Shown here: piece after piece, positions 28,754 through 41,273 of the stretch
How the letters are laid out: every line of letters starts with the position of its first letter
Numbering within the stretch: the stretch's first letter is position 1
Source of the DNA: Candidatus Coprenecus stercorigallinarum
Lineage (GTDB): Bacteria > Bacteroidota > Bacteroidia > Bacteroidales > UBA932
Reading direction: 5' to 3'
Length of the DNA: 64,000 nt
Assembly: GCA_018711305.1 (NCBI GenBank)
Contig: DVIL01000036.1
Span: 1-64,000 of the forward strand
Notes under the pieces: generated by a model
Database searches by the model: none
Told to the model about the DNA's origin: nothing
What the model saw: the letters and a program-made list of their open reading frames with translations, nothing else
Position numbers and translations under genes: made by a program

Positions 28754-29638
28754 TCAGTCTTTGCCGTAATAGAGAAAGCCCCGGCTGTCGTGGTGTATCT
28801 CCACGAGACCCCAGTGCACGAAGAGCGAGAGCAGATGGATGACCCGACGGCGGGGGATGGTCACGCGGCGGCATATCTGCGACAGGGTCAAGCCGGAGGA
28901 AGAACGTGAAATAGCCGTGGAGCTGGAAGCGCCGTATGAAGCCCGGGCCGTAGGAGAACCGGACTGGGCTGAACCGGGCAGGACTGAACCGGACTGGGCT
29001 GACTGACAAGAGGTACTGCCTGAAGCGGCTGCGATGACGGCGAGCAACTCCCTTTCCTGTTCCGTGAACGTCACAGAGACCTGGTCTTGACGCGACCATG
29101 AATCCGAGACCCTGTGTCCGGAACCGGAAGTCTCATATCCGGAGCCAGGGACCTCGTATCCGAGACCCGGCGACATTCTGCCCGCACTGCCGCCACGGCC
29201 ATTGTCTGCCTCGCACCTCCACACCCCGATATGCACCGGTGAAGCTAAGATATTCTCATCCGCTATGCGCACGTAAGCCAGTTTCCGCCCGCCCTCTTCC
29301 TTCACCATCACCGGCTTGCGTGGGGCAGGCTCCACCGAGGCGATCAGCACGGAACGGCCTTCCGGACGATACACCCGCATCTCCACCTCGACCTCCGGGT
29401 CACAATAGACCTTTGCCGCTGCCTCAACCATGTACATTTCCTCCTCGCTGCGCACCCCCGCAATACGCCCGTTGTCCTTGACCCCGATCAGCAGCCGCCC
29501 GCCTTCGGTATTTGCAAAAGCCGAGAGCGACCGCGCAATCTTCCGCGAGTCCGAAACCTCGAACTTGAAATCCTGCCGGACGTGCTCGCCCTCAGCGATT
29601 AAAGCCCGTATGAACGACGTGTCATCCTGCTGCTTCAT
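28754..29638 (-). CDS. AlbA_2 (Schlafen-like) domain putative DNA-binding/ATP-binding protein with low-complexity linker; start set to MKQQDDTS
   Basis: EGEHVRQDFKFEVSDSRKIARSLSAFANTEGGRLLIGVKDNGRIAGV; Gly/Ser-rich linker; C-terminal wHTH-like ISRSSSGLTLSQICRRVTIPRRRVIHLLSLFVHWGLV. Confidence 0.85.
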   Translation of the reverse strand: MKQQDDTSFIRALIAEGEHVRQDFKFEVSDSRKIARSLSAFANTEGGRLLIGVKDNGRIAGVRSEEEMYMVEAAAKVYCDPEVEVEMRVYRPEGRSVLIASVEPAPRKPVMVKEEGGRKLAYVRIADENILASPVHIGVWRCEADNGRGGSAGRMSPGLGYEVPGSGYETSGSGHRVSDSWSRQDQVSVTFTEQERELLAVIAAASGSTSCQSAQSGSVLPGSAQSGSPTARASYGASSSTAISRSSSGLTLSQICRRVTIPRRRVIHLLSLFVHWGLVEIHHDSRGFLYYGKD

Positions 29639-29725
29639 GGCTGCAAATTTACCATTTTCCTCTTTTTTCGCTACAGCTTCCGCGTTTATTCGGCTACGCC
29701 GAATATATTTGCAGAAAAACAAGTC

Positions 29726-30505
29726 ATGATAGAAAATATTTTAAAGCAACACATTCCTGAGAGGTTCGTCAACGATGAGAGGTACCGCCGGGGACACATC
29801 AGGATAATCAATCCGCTGCCGGGAACGTCGGTGCTCGGGCTGCATATCCCGGACATGAGGAAGGTGGCCTCGCAGCTGGCCGCCTCCGATGATGCCGTGG
29901 GGCTGATCGGACAGTTCGAGGCGGCTCCGGAACGCAGTCTGCTCTACGAGGAATACATGGTCTGGGGCATGATGCTGAACCGGATCAAGCTGCCGCTGGA
30001 AGAACGGCTGGAAAGAGTCCGGGCATTCGTCCCGCACATCGACAACTGGGCGGTGTGCGACTGTGTCTGCGCCGATGCCAGATGGGCCCGTCCGGACGGC
30101 AGGACCTGGGATTTCATCCGGCCGTATCTGTCCTCTGGCCGGGAGTTCGAAGTCCGCTTCGGCCTCATCCTGTACATGTCGCGGATGATGGAGGAAAGCT
30201 CGCTGCCGGAGATATTCAAGATAATGGAAAGTATTGACCTGGAGCATATCCAATCCGACTACCGGCAGGGTAAGGCCAGCAAGGACAGCGGGGACCTGTG
30301 CCCAGGACTGACGGCAGGCAGACCTCCCTACTACGTCCGCATGGGCATGGCATGGCTCATGGCCACAGCCCTGGCAAAGTACCCCGACACCACCCGCAGC
30401 CTGCTGGCACATACCCGCCTGCCCGAAGACGTGCTCCGGCTATACGTCCGCAAGGCCCGCGAGTCCTTCCGCACCCGGGATATACCGCCGTTCCAGACCG
30501 TTTGA
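29726..30505 (+). CDS. DNA alkylation repair enzyme, AlkD-like HEAT-repeat protein
   Basis: GLHIPDMRKVASQL, LLYEEYMVWGMML, HIDNWAVCDCVCADARWAR, YYVRMGMAWLMATALAKYPDTT. Confidence 0.88.
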   Translation: MIENILKQHIPERFVNDERYRRGHIRIINPLPGTSVLGLHIPDMRKVASQLAASDDAVGLIGQFEAAPERSLLYEEYMVWGMMLNRIKLPLEERLERVRAFVPHIDNWAVCDCVCADARWARPDGRTWDFIRPYLSSGREFEVRFGLILYMSRMMEESSLPEIFKIMESIDLEHIQSDYRQGKASKDSGDLCPGLTAGRPPYYVRMGMAWLMATALAKYPDTTRSLLAHTRLPEDVLRLYVRKARESFRTRDIPPFQTV

Positions 30506-30559
30506 TGCTCCTGACGGGCAATTGCCGATGTTTTCTGCGGTTATTCCGTCATTTTTCCC

Positions 30560-30567
30560 TAAGTTTG
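30560..30567 (+). promoter_or_regulatory. TAnnTTTG -7 element (TAAGTTTG) upstream of rsmA
   Basis: Ends 9 bp before ATG 30577. Confidence 0.5.
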
Positions 30568-30576
30568 CATTCTGAA

Positions 30577-31368
30577 ATGAAAGTACGGGCAAAAAAACGG
30601 TTAGGGCAGCATTTTCTCAATGACGAGAGCATCGCACACAGAATCGTGGAGTCTCTTCTAGAGATGAATCCGCGGGGTGCGGAGTGTTCTGTGCTGGAAG
30701 TCGGTCCGGGCATGGGAGTGCTGACCAAATACCTGCTGCGGGAGGAAGGTCTGGATTTCAGGGCAGTGGAGATAGACGGAGAATCGGTGGAATACCTGGT
30801 TCAGAATTATCCCGCCATCAGGCCGCATCTGTATGAGGAGGATTTCCTGAGGATGGATCTCGGGAAAATATTCCCCGGCAGGCTCGCCGTCATAGGCAAT
30901 TTCCCCTACAACATCTCCTCCCAGATATTTTTCAAGATACTCGACCACAAGGACAATATCCCGTTCGCAGTGGGCATGATCCAGAAGGAGGTGGCTGACC
31001 GCCTCGCCTCACCTCCGGGCAACAAGGCCTACGGCATCCTCTCGGTACTGCTACAGGCGTGGTACGATATCGAATACCTGTTCAGCGTGGAACCCGGCTC
31101 CTTCACCCCTCCCCCGAAGGTGCGCTCGGCAGTCATCCGCATAAAACGCAACGGCAGGACTTCCCTCGGTTGCGACGAAGCCCTTTTCAAGAGAGTGGTC
31201 AAGACCTGTTTCAACATGAGGCGCAAGACCATACGCAACTCCATCAGGCCGCTGCTCGGAAACGGCATGTCCATTGAGGACACCCCGCTGCTGGACCTGC
31301 GTCCGGAGCAGTTGTCCGTAGAGAAGTTCGTAGAACTGACCAATCACATTATTACTAACCAATACTAA
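30577..31368 (+). CDS. rsmA: 16S rRNA (adenine1518-N6/adenine1519-N6)-dimethyltransferase
   Basis: KKRLGQHFLNDESIAHRIVESL, VLEVGPGMGVLTKYLL, VIGNFPYNISSQIFFKIL; ATG preceded by TAAGTTTG. Confidence 0.95.
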   Translation: MKVRAKKRLGQHFLNDESIAHRIVESLLEMNPRGAECSVLEVGPGMGVLTKYLLREEGLDFRAVEIDGESVEYLVQNYPAIRPHLYEEDFLRMDLGKIFPGRLAVIGNFPYNISSQIFFKILDHKDNIPFAVGMIQKEVADRLASPPGNKAYGILSVLLQAWYDIEYLFSVEPGSFTPPPKVRSAVIRIKRNGRTSLGCDEALFKRVVKTCFNMRRKTIRNSIRPLLGNGMSIEDTPLLDLRPEQLSVEKFVELTNHIITNQY

Positions 31369-31379
31369 TTCTTACAGCA

Positions 31380-32795
31380 ATGAAACTCAGACATTTGGCA
31401 ATCGCAATGACAGCTGCGCTCGGCATGGCCGCATCCTGCGACACCGTCCAGCACTGCGACAGCTCCATTCCGTATGACATCCAGGGCGGAAAAATAGTTT
31501 TTCAGGTACCTCCCCGCATCGAAGGACAGAAATCCGTACTCGGGCTGACCACCGAACCCATGGAGACAGTGCGTGTGGGCTTCATAGGCCTGGGCATGAG
31601 AGGTCCCGGCGCAGTGGAGAGATTCACCCACATTGAAGGCACCGAGATCAAGGCCCTCTGCGACCTGTATCCCGAAAGGGCAGCTGCAGCCCAGGAGATC
31701 CTCAAAAAGGCCGGCCGTCCCCACGCACAGGAGTACAGCGGTGAGGAAGGCTGGAAAGAACTGTGCCAGAGAGATGACATCGACCTCGTGTACATCGTGA
31801 CTCCCTGGCAGAAACATGTCGAGATGGCCGTTTACGCCATGGAGCAGGGCAAACACGTTGCAATTGAGGTGCCCGCCGCCACATCCTTAGCAGAATGCTG
31901 GGAGCTGGTCAACACGGCCGAGCGTACCCAGAGGCACTGCATGATGCTCGAGAACTGCGTCTACGACTTCTTCGAGATGACCGCCCTCAACATGGCCCAG
32001 CAGGGTCTCTTCGGCGAGGTGCTTCACGGAGCCGGCGGCTACATCCACAACCTCGAGCCTTACTGGGACGAGTACCAGGGCAACTGGCGCCTCGACTTCA
32101 ACCAGGACCACCGCGGTGACGTCTATGCCACCCACGGCTTCGGTCCCATATGCCAGGCCATGAACATCCACCGCGGCGACAGACTCCAGACCCTCGTGGC
32201 CTTCGACACCAAGTCTGTCAACGGCCTCAAACTCGTACAGGAGAAGATGGGCCTCGACGAATGCGCCAACGGCGACTACACCATCACCCTCATGCGCACT
32301 GCCAACGGCAAGATGATAGAGGTACACCACAACGTCATGACCCCCCGTCCCTACGACCGCAAGTACCAGCTTACCGGTACTGAGGGATTCGCCAACAAGT
32401 ACCCCATCGAGGGCTTCACCTTCATGCCTGAGAACATCGACACCGACGAGGTGCCTGACCATGAGGACCTCAACGCCCACGGCTTTGTACCCGAGGCCGC
32501 CCGCAAGGCTCTCATGGAGAAATACATGCATCCGATTCATAAGGAAGTCGGCGAGATCGCCAAGAAGGTCGGCGGCCACGGCGGCATGGACTTCGTGATG
32601 GACTACCGCCTTGTCTACTGCCTGCGCAACGGCCTGCCTCTGGACATGGACGTATATGACGCAGCCGAGTGGTCCTGCGTCGGCGAGCTCGGAGCAGTCT
32701 CCATGTTCCACGGCAACATGCCCGTTGAAGTGCCCGACTTCACCCGCGGCGACTGGGACAAGACCGACGGCTTCCACTTCGCCTACAAGAAGTAA
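31380..32795 (+). CDS. Gfo/Idh/MocA-type NAD-dependent glycosidase, GH109 alpha-N-acetylgalactosaminidase-like
   Basis: VRVGFIGLGMRGPGAVERFTHIEGTEIKALCDLYPERA, NCVYDFFEMTALNMAQQGLFGEVLHGAGGYIHNLEPYWDEYQGNWRL; secretion signal/lipobox-like MAASC. Confidence 0.9.
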   Translation: MKLRHLAIAMTAALGMAASCDTVQHCDSSIPYDIQGGKIVFQVPPRIEGQKSVLGLTTEPMETVRVGFIGLGMRGPGAVERFTHIEGTEIKALCDLYPERAAAAQEILKKAGRPHAQEYSGEEGWKELCQRDDIDLVYIVTPWQKHVEMAVYAMEQGKHVAIEVPAATSLAECWELVNTAERTQRHCMMLENCVYDFFEMTALNMAQQGLFGEVLHGAGGYIHNLEPYWDEYQGNWRLDFNQDHRGDVYATHGFGPICQAMNIHRGDRLQTLVAFDTKSVNGLKLVQEKMGLDECANGDYTITLMRTANGKMIEVHHNVMTPRPYDRKYQLTGTEGFANKYPIEGFTFMPENIDTDEVPDHEDLNAHGFVPEAARKALMEKYMHPIHKEVGEIAKKVGGHGGMDFVMDYRLVYCLRNGLPLDMDVYDAAEWSCVGELGAVSMFHGNMPVEVPDFTRGDWDKTDGFHFAYKK

Positions 32796-32818
32796 TCCGT
32801 CTCTCTGAGAGACATGTG

Positions 32819-32867
32819 CAAAACAGCAGCCCCTGTCCGTAAACTCTGCGGCGGGGGCTGTTTTATT
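32819..32867 (+). terminator. Probable intrinsic terminator downstream of the GH109 gene
   Basis: AAAACAGCAGCCCCTGTCC...GGCGGGGGCTGTTTTATT inverted repeat ending in a T-rich tract. Confidence 0.55.
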
Positions 32868-34055
32868 ACCAAATCGGTCATTGGAGACGGATTTGGTTCC
32901 AACGATATTTTACAGGGCGGTAAACACTTTTATTAACCAACTGAAGGTCAAACAGATGGCTTTTCCATACCTTGCCATGACCCCACTATGCTATTTGAAC
33001 GTGAATTCAAAATAAGCATCGGCATCAGAAAAAGACGGGTTGTCCGTCGTTGACGGGTAAGTATAGTTTGTGTATAGTTTGCACTCAGACCTTGTTAAGC
33101 TCGCTGTGTCCCGTCTATGCCTGTTCGTTGTGCATTGCCAATGCCAGTCTGTTTTGCCATATTTTGATTAACTTTCTTTTGTATAGAGATTTACTGGGAT
33201 ATACCTGCTACAGACTCACGGAATATGAGTTGGTGTGTGGATGTCAGAATGCTTTCAGAAGCGGTATAATCGGGTACGTACATCCATACATGCGTACATC
33301 CCATCCATACATGCATTCAGTCTGTTATGCATCGGCACACGTAATCAGCTGTTCCGCAGAAGTATACACAAACCAGCAGATTACAGACATGCATGTTGTC
33401 CCCACAGTCTGTAATCCGCATATCAGCATAACGCACTCAACAACTGTCGTTTACCAGAGTATTGCCATAACAGACTGGCAGCAGACTGCCCCCGGAGAAG
33501 TCCAGCAAGAGAGACGAATGGAAGTACCTGATATCCAGACACACTGAAAAAAGCCATCTGCTGGACTGTAGGCAAAATGACGGTTTTGATGCAAAACGTG
33601 CGGGGTCCAGCATGTCTCCGAAGACATATATGCTTGACAATAAGGAGAATACATTTCAAACCATTTGCTGGACATAGTAAAAGTGACAGATAGAATTTCA
33701 GAATAAGACGGCAACGGTAAGCGAAGCAACACATTGTTTTTCCATCTCCCTGGTACTCAAAATGTTGCTTATGAGCCGCGATCTTTTCGGGCTTCGCTAC
33801 CTGCCGCAAAGATCAACTGCATAATAGAAAGCATTTACTATCAATATATTGCGGTTCAAGGGTGCTCTTGTACTTACTTACTAGAGTACAACAGACCGGA
33901 CGACCACAATGGAACTACATTTATTCCACTTATCTGACTCCGCTTCTTGTTCCGGCCTCCGACCTCAAAGGTATAGTCGCCCACCTTAAAATCAGCCGAT
34001 GGTGCGGGAATTATATCGAACACTGCACTCATCATGCTGAAAACAGGAATCTCCG

Positions 34056-35273
34056 CTATTCAAACAATGTGCTAAGATCCCAGGACAGGAACTCTTCAAG
34101 GGGAACTCCTCCGGTGCCTACGACCAGAGAATGAAGCGGGTGGAAGGCGGCTGCAAACTTCTGGAGACTGCGGCCGGCTGTACGGCTTCCGCTTTTTACC
34201 TCCACTGCGACACAACGGCGGCGGCTGTCTATGACAAAATCTACTTCGTCATCCCGCTCCCGCCAGTAATAAACCTTATAGTCCAGTTCCTTTGCCGCAT
34301 TGAGGATATGCGCCCCGACGGCACTCTCAACCCAGCGTCCCCATAGAGCAGGAGACGTGTACACTTTCTCAAAACTCATCCCGGCAAGGGCACTCAGCAA
34401 TGCTGTGTTGTAGACCATAAGTTTCGGCACGGAATTGTATTTTCTCGCATTGTCACTGGCATACTTGTGCAGGCCTGCCAGCATCTGAGCCTCAGAGAGG
34501 GTGGTAAGATAACCTGCCAGAGTAGTCACATTGCCGGCATCCTGAAGCTGCCCCAGCAGTTTTGTCAGCGACATCTCCTCTCCGGAGTAGGTACATCCCA
34601 GCTCGAAAAGCTGCCTCATAAGTTCCGGCTTATAGACAGTCCGGGTCATCAGAACATCCTGATCTATAGCCGGAGAGACAATACTGTCCTTGATATACCG
34701 ACGCCAGCGGGACTCGTCTCCGATGAACTTCGCCGCTCCGGGATATCCGCCGAAATAGATATACTGGGAAAGTTCCAGTCCGAAAGCCCCATGCATCTCC
34801 TGCAAACTCCAGTGCGGCATACGTATCAGCTCATACCGCCCAGCCAGAGACTCAGTCAGCCCGTCTTTCAGCAGCAGACGGGAAGAGCCGAGAATCACCA
34901 CCTTCAGATTGACATCATTGAAGGTGTCCGCATCCCATTGTTTCTTGACCTCCTCGCTCCAGTTGTCGATCTTATGCACCTCGTCGATTACCAGCAGATA
35001 CTCCCTGTAGCCGCCCAGCCGCATCCTGGCTCTGGCCGTATCCCACACTTCTCCTATCCACGCAGTATTGTCTTTCGGGATACCGTCAGACGACACCATC
35101 ATATTGGGAACTTCTGTCTCCTGCAGAACCTGTCTGACCAGAGTAGACTTACCCACCTGACGAGGACCTACCAAAGCCTGAAGTTTATTGCGCTCTTCGG
35201 ATATGCGCAATGCAAGCTCTTTGAATTGCGGTCTTTTGAACATAACTACCTCTGTATTTTTACACAAAGACAT
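34056..35273 (-). CDS. AAA ATPase with C-terminal DUF4143
   Basis: LQALVGPRQVGKSTLVRQVL Walker A, YLLVIDEVHKI Walker B, C-terminal VYYWRERDDEVDFVIDSRRRCVAVEVKSG. Confidence 0.92.
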   Translation of the reverse strand: MSLCKNTEVVMFKRPQFKELALRISEERNKLQALVGPRQVGKSTLVRQVLQETEVPNMMVSSDGIPKDNTAWIGEVWDTARARMRLGGYREYLLVIDEVHKIDNWSEEVKKQWDADTFNDVNLKVVILGSSRLLLKDGLTESLAGRYELIRMPHWSLQEMHGAFGLELSQYIYFGGYPGAAKFIGDESRWRRYIKDSIVSPAIDQDVLMTRTVYKPELMRQLFELGCTYSGEEMSLTKLLGQLQDAGNVTTLAGYLTTLSEAQMLAGLHKYASDNARKYNSVPKLMVYNTALLSALAGMSFEKVYTSPALWGRWVESAVGAHILNAAKELDYKVYYWRERDDEVDFVIDSRRRCVAVEVKSGSRTAGRSLQKFAAAFHPLHSLVVGTGGVPLEEFLSWDLSTLFE

Positions 35274-35311
35274 ACAAAATACTCAAATCTTGACTACAAA
35301 ATGTTCAAATC

Positions 35312-36592
35312 TCACCCGTTGATGGCACGGACGGGGTCGACGGTAGCGGCCTTCCAGGCGGGAATGAGGCCGGAGAGGATGCCGAGGACGACGGCTATCA
35401 GCATACCGGCGATGGCGTTGTCGGGGGAGAGAGTGATGGTGAAGTATTCGGAGACGGCATTGACCGGAATGGAAATAAGGAAGACCAGAAGAATGCCCAC
35501 GAGGCCACCGGCAAGGGAGAGAAAGGAGGCCTCCACCATGAACTGCGTCAGGATTACGTAACGCTTGGCTCCGAGGGCCTTCTGAATCCCTATCTGGTTC
35601 ATGCGCTCCTGTACCGAGACAAACATGATGTTGGCGATGCCGAAGCCTCCGATGATCAGCGAGAACGCCCCGATGATCCAGCCGGCCTTGCTTATGCCCC
35701 GGAAGACAGAGTCAAGCATGTCGAGCAGGAAAGTCATCTCGTTGATGGCAAAGTCGTCCCGTTCCGAGGGAGACAGGCCGCGGCAGGAGCGCAGCAGCAG
35801 GCGCAGCTCGTCTATGAACGCATCACGGGAGACTCCTTCGGCGGGAGCCGCCATCATCATCCCCGAACCCCACGCGGAGGCCAGCACCGTCTTGCCGAAC
35901 TGCAGCGGCAGTATGACCGCATCATCCGTATTGACAATGGAAACCATGCTTTCCCCCTGTTTTTCCAGCACCCCGACCACAGTCGCACTGCCTCCCTTGA
36001 CCTTGACCTTTTTCCCGACCGGATAACTGTCGCCGAAAAGCTCCTGCGCGACATTGTACCCGAGGATAGCCACATTGGACCCTCCGCGTATCTCCATCTG
36101 CGAGAAATCGCGGCCTTCGGCGAGAGAATAGCTCATCACATTCTCCAGTCCGTCAGTGGTGATGACAAGGAAAGCATTGGAGTAGTTGTTGCGGCGGTAG
36201 GAGGCATTGCCATTGCCCATAATGACGTAGACCACATTTTCGGCGAGAGCGGCGTTACGGGCGACATATTCGAAATTCTCCTCGGTGATCTCCGGCCTCT
36301 GGAGATAGTCCCACCACTGCAGCGGCTCACCGTCCTCCCCCTCCTCCTGAGCCATGGGAAAACGGTCGATATAGACGATATCGCTTCCGAAGGACTGGAC
36401 GCCCTCCATGATATTGGCCTTGAGCGAGTCAACGGCACAGAACACCGCCACTATCGAGAAGATGCCGACAGTGACTCCGAACAGCGAGAGAAAAGTCCTG
36501 AGCTTGTCGGACCTGATGGAGAAAAACGCGAAAGAGGCACTCTCCGCAACCAACCCCACCACTATCCTCAGCTCTTTCACGAATTGTTTCAT
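35312..36592 (-). CDS. MacB/FtsX-like ABC transporter permease
   Basis: N-terminal SIRSDKLRTFLSLFGVTVGIFSIV; C-terminal IIGGFGIANIMFVSVQERMNQIGIQKALGAKRYVILTQFMVEA; PVRAING end. Confidence 0.92.
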   Translation of the reverse strand: MKQFVKELRIVVGLVAESASFAFFSIRSDKLRTFLSLFGVTVGIFSIVAVFCAVDSLKANIMEGVQSFGSDIVYIDRFPMAQEEGEDGEPLQWWDYLQRPEITEENFEYVARNAALAENVVYVIMGNGNASYRRNNYSNAFLVITTDGLENVMSYSLAEGRDFSQMEIRGGSNVAILGYNVAQELFGDSYPVGKKVKVKGGSATVVGVLEKQGESMVSIVNTDDAVILPLQFGKTVLASAWGSGMMMAAPAEGVSRDAFIDELRLLLRSCRGLSPSERDDFAINEMTFLLDMLDSVFRGISKAGWIIGAFSLIIGGFGIANIMFVSVQERMNQIGIQKALGAKRYVILTQFMVEASFLSLAGGLVGILLVFLISIPVNAVSEYFTITLSPDNAIAGMLIAVVLGILSGLIPAWKAATVDPVRAING

Positions 36593-36608
36593 AAACGTCT
36601 GAAATAGT

Positions 36609-39299
<2,691 letters not shown>

Positions 39300-39530
39300 A
39301 TCCTGGTCACTTGGTTTAAGAAAGGCAAAATTAACAAACTGTTTTGATTTTGCCCAAAATTTGGGACATATCCGTTTTGCAGGAGCGCATCATCACGGAG
39401 CCATCTCCCCGGCACCACGCCGCACCGAATCCGCACAGGAGCACACCTGCTTCACCTGCTTTCATCGGCTGCGACAACCCTTTTCCAAACCCTTCTCCAC
39501 AATGGCAGTATTTACAGGGGTTAACCCTTT

Positions 39531-39570
39531 CCGCAACGGCAGCTCTTCCCGCAATTCGGTGCCGTTGTGG
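39531..39570 (-). repeat. Family B 40-bp palindrome, copy 3 (reverse orientation)
   Basis: CCGCAACGGCAGCTCTTCCCGCAATTCGGTGCCGTTGTGG, close to the reverse complement of copy 1. Confidence 0.8.
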
Positions 39571-39633
39571 AAACAGTAAAGAAACATGGCCGGCGAAATG
39601 CATACGGACGAGGTCGCACAGTTGCGGGCACCG

Positions 39634-39989
39634 GAAGGTGACGATGAAACGCCGCTTTTGTCGGCACCTTCATGAAGGGAGCGCGGATGTATGGCCGGCA
39701 GAAGGGCCTACGGACGGAGTCGCACAGTTGCGGGTATCGGAAGGTGACGATGAAACGCCGTTTTTATCGGCACCTTCTTGAACGGAGCGCGGAAGTATGG
39801 CCGGCAGAAGGGCCTATGGACGGAGTCCCACAGTTGCGGGTACCGGAAGGTGACGATGAAAAGCCGCTTTCGTCGGCACCTTCTTGAACAGAGCGCGGAT
39901 GTATGGCCGGCAGAAGGGCCTATGGACGGAGTCCCACAGTTGCGGGCACCGGAAGGTGACGATGAAACGCCGTTTTTATCGGCACCTTC
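39634..39989 (+). repeat. Family A tandem array: four 38-bp palindromes (39634, 39740, 39846, 39952) at an exact 106-bp period with conserved 68-bp linkers
   Basis: Unit GAAGGTGACGATGAAACGCCGTTTTTATCGGCACCTTC + TTGAACGGAGCGCGGAAGTATGGCCGGCAGAAGGGCCTATGGACGGAGTCCCACAGTTGCGGGTACCG. Confidence 0.95.
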
Positions 39990-40060
39990 TTCAAGGAGTA
40001 AATGGGTTCCCTTGAGCAAAACGCAGACACGAACCACTGTAGGGGTACTACACGAATTCC

Positions 40061-40158
40061 ACTCCTTCCGAAGGAGTAGGGAAATGCGCGAAAGTACGAC
40101 TCCTTCCGAAGGAGTAGGGGGAAATGGCGGAGAAGCCGACTCCCTCGGAAGGGAACGT
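40061..40158. repeat. Family C palindromes ACTCCTTCCGAAGGAGT (40061-40077, 40099-40115, degenerate at about 40139-40156)
   Basis: 17-bp near-perfect palindrome repeated at a 38-40 bp period; fourth copy at 56705. Confidence 0.85.
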
Positions 40159-40229
40159 GGGGTGTCCGGCAAGAAATATTTGTTTTGCTATCCGTTTATG
40201 AGTAAGTTTGTAGGAAAAACAGACAGAAT

Positions 40230-41267
40230 ATGGGATTACGTCTGACAATAATTGCGGCTGCTGCACTGATGACGGTGGCCGGCTGCGGACATAATGAAAA
40301 AAAATATACCGTAGTCAAGGACTTTCCGATAGAGGAGACGCTGGAACCGGTCAGGGTGGTGCATTACGATCCGGTTGAGAGCAACATCCTCACCCTGGAC
40401 AGGGCCGGGGACTGGTGGATATCCCAGAACATCAAGAATTACAGCGGTGAGTCGGACAGCAAGTGCTTCTCGCTGCTGGACGACGATTTCCGGACAGTGG
40501 TGCAGTTCGGCACATGGGGACGCGGTCCGCAGGAGTTCGTCTATGCATCGTATCAGGGATATGAGGGCATGAAAGGCGACTCGATAATCATCACGGTAAG
40601 GGACTGGACGCTTGGCCGGCTGATAAGGCTTACAGCCCACACCGGGAACGGCGGATACCGTACGGAACTGCATCAGGACTTCCATAAGAGCATGAGGGCC
40701 ATCCATTCCCTCGGAGACGGCCGCTGGCTGTGCAACGCGGACAACAACCGCTACTATTTCACCGGTCCGGAAGGGCTGCAGAAAACCTATCTCGAAGGCT
40801 GGGACGAGGGAGTAAACGAGACAGTCGAAGCCGAAATCACATACATGCCCCCGCAGTTCACCGGTGAGACCATATCTCCAGACTGTTCCAGACTGCTGGT
40901 CTACAGCATCACCTGGCCCGTCCTGTACCTGCACTCGATTGAGACCGGAGAGCGCCTGGCAGAGACATACGTGGATTACGGACCGGACGACATCGCCTCC
41001 GAGAACTACACCGCAGACCTGAGCTACAACCCTGCCCTATACCTGGGAAGCCGCCACATCGTAGGAATGCTCAATGACGAAGGAGGCTACAGCCCCATAC
41101 CATCCCGCATAGTCATCTTCGACACAGAACTGAACCCTGAGGCCTGCTACAGCATCGCCCCCGCCAACTACTTCGGCCTTGACCCGGCCACCGGCATCCT
41201 CGCCGCCATCTCCTACAATGAAGAGACCGTCAGCCTGTATGACCTTTCCGAATGGCTCAGCAAATAA
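40230..41267 (+). CDS. BF3164-like lipoprotein (6-bladed beta-propeller/TolB-like)
   Basis: Lipobox TVAGCGHN; FGTWGRGPQEFVYASYQGYEG; overall pattern of BF3164/DUF4221-type lipoproteins. Confidence 0.7.
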   Translation: MGLRLTIIAAAALMTVAGCGHNEKKYTVVKDFPIEETLEPVRVVHYDPVESNILTLDRAGDWWISQNIKNYSGESDSKCFSLLDDDFRTVVQFGTWGRGPQEFVYASYQGYEGMKGDSIIITVRDWTLGRLIRLTAHTGNGGYRTELHQDFHKSMRAIHSLGDGRWLCNADNNRYYFTGPEGLQKTYLEGWDEGVNETVEAEITYMPPQFTGETISPDCSRLLVYSITWPVLYLHSIETGERLAETYVDYGPDDIASENYTADLSYNPALYLGSRHIVGMLNDEGGYSPIPSRIVIFDTELNPEACYSIAPANYFGLDPATGILAAISYNEETVSLYDLSEWLSK

Positions 41268-41273
41268 ATCGAT

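Noticed and set aside
29741-30412. Antisense ORF of 223 aa opposite the AlkD-like gene
   Set aside because: Shadow ORF; the plus-strand protein has clear family motifs.
30298-30576. N-terminal 93-aa extension of the rsmA ORF
   Set aside because: Overlaps the AlkD-like gene in another frame; the conserved RsmA start MKVRAKKRLGQHF lies at 30577 behind a TAAGTTTG motif.
33050-33547. 165-aa ORF MTGKYSLCIVCTQTLL...
   Set aside because: Composition is not protein-like (runs of YMRTSHPYMHS from a microrepeat), no RBS and no homology recognised.
40061-40158. CRISPR-like regular spacing of ACTCCTTCCGAAGGAGT
   Set aside because: Repeat core is 17 bp and fully palindromic, the intervals are similar to each other, and only three units occur.
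39344-40245. Overlapping ORFs (145, 71, 155, 154 aa) with repeated peptides such as MKRRFYRHLLERSAEVWPAEGPMDGVPQLRVPEGDDE
   Set aside because: They arise from the non-coding 106-bp repeat, whose period is not a multiple of 3, and from palindromes read on both strands; no independent coding evidence.
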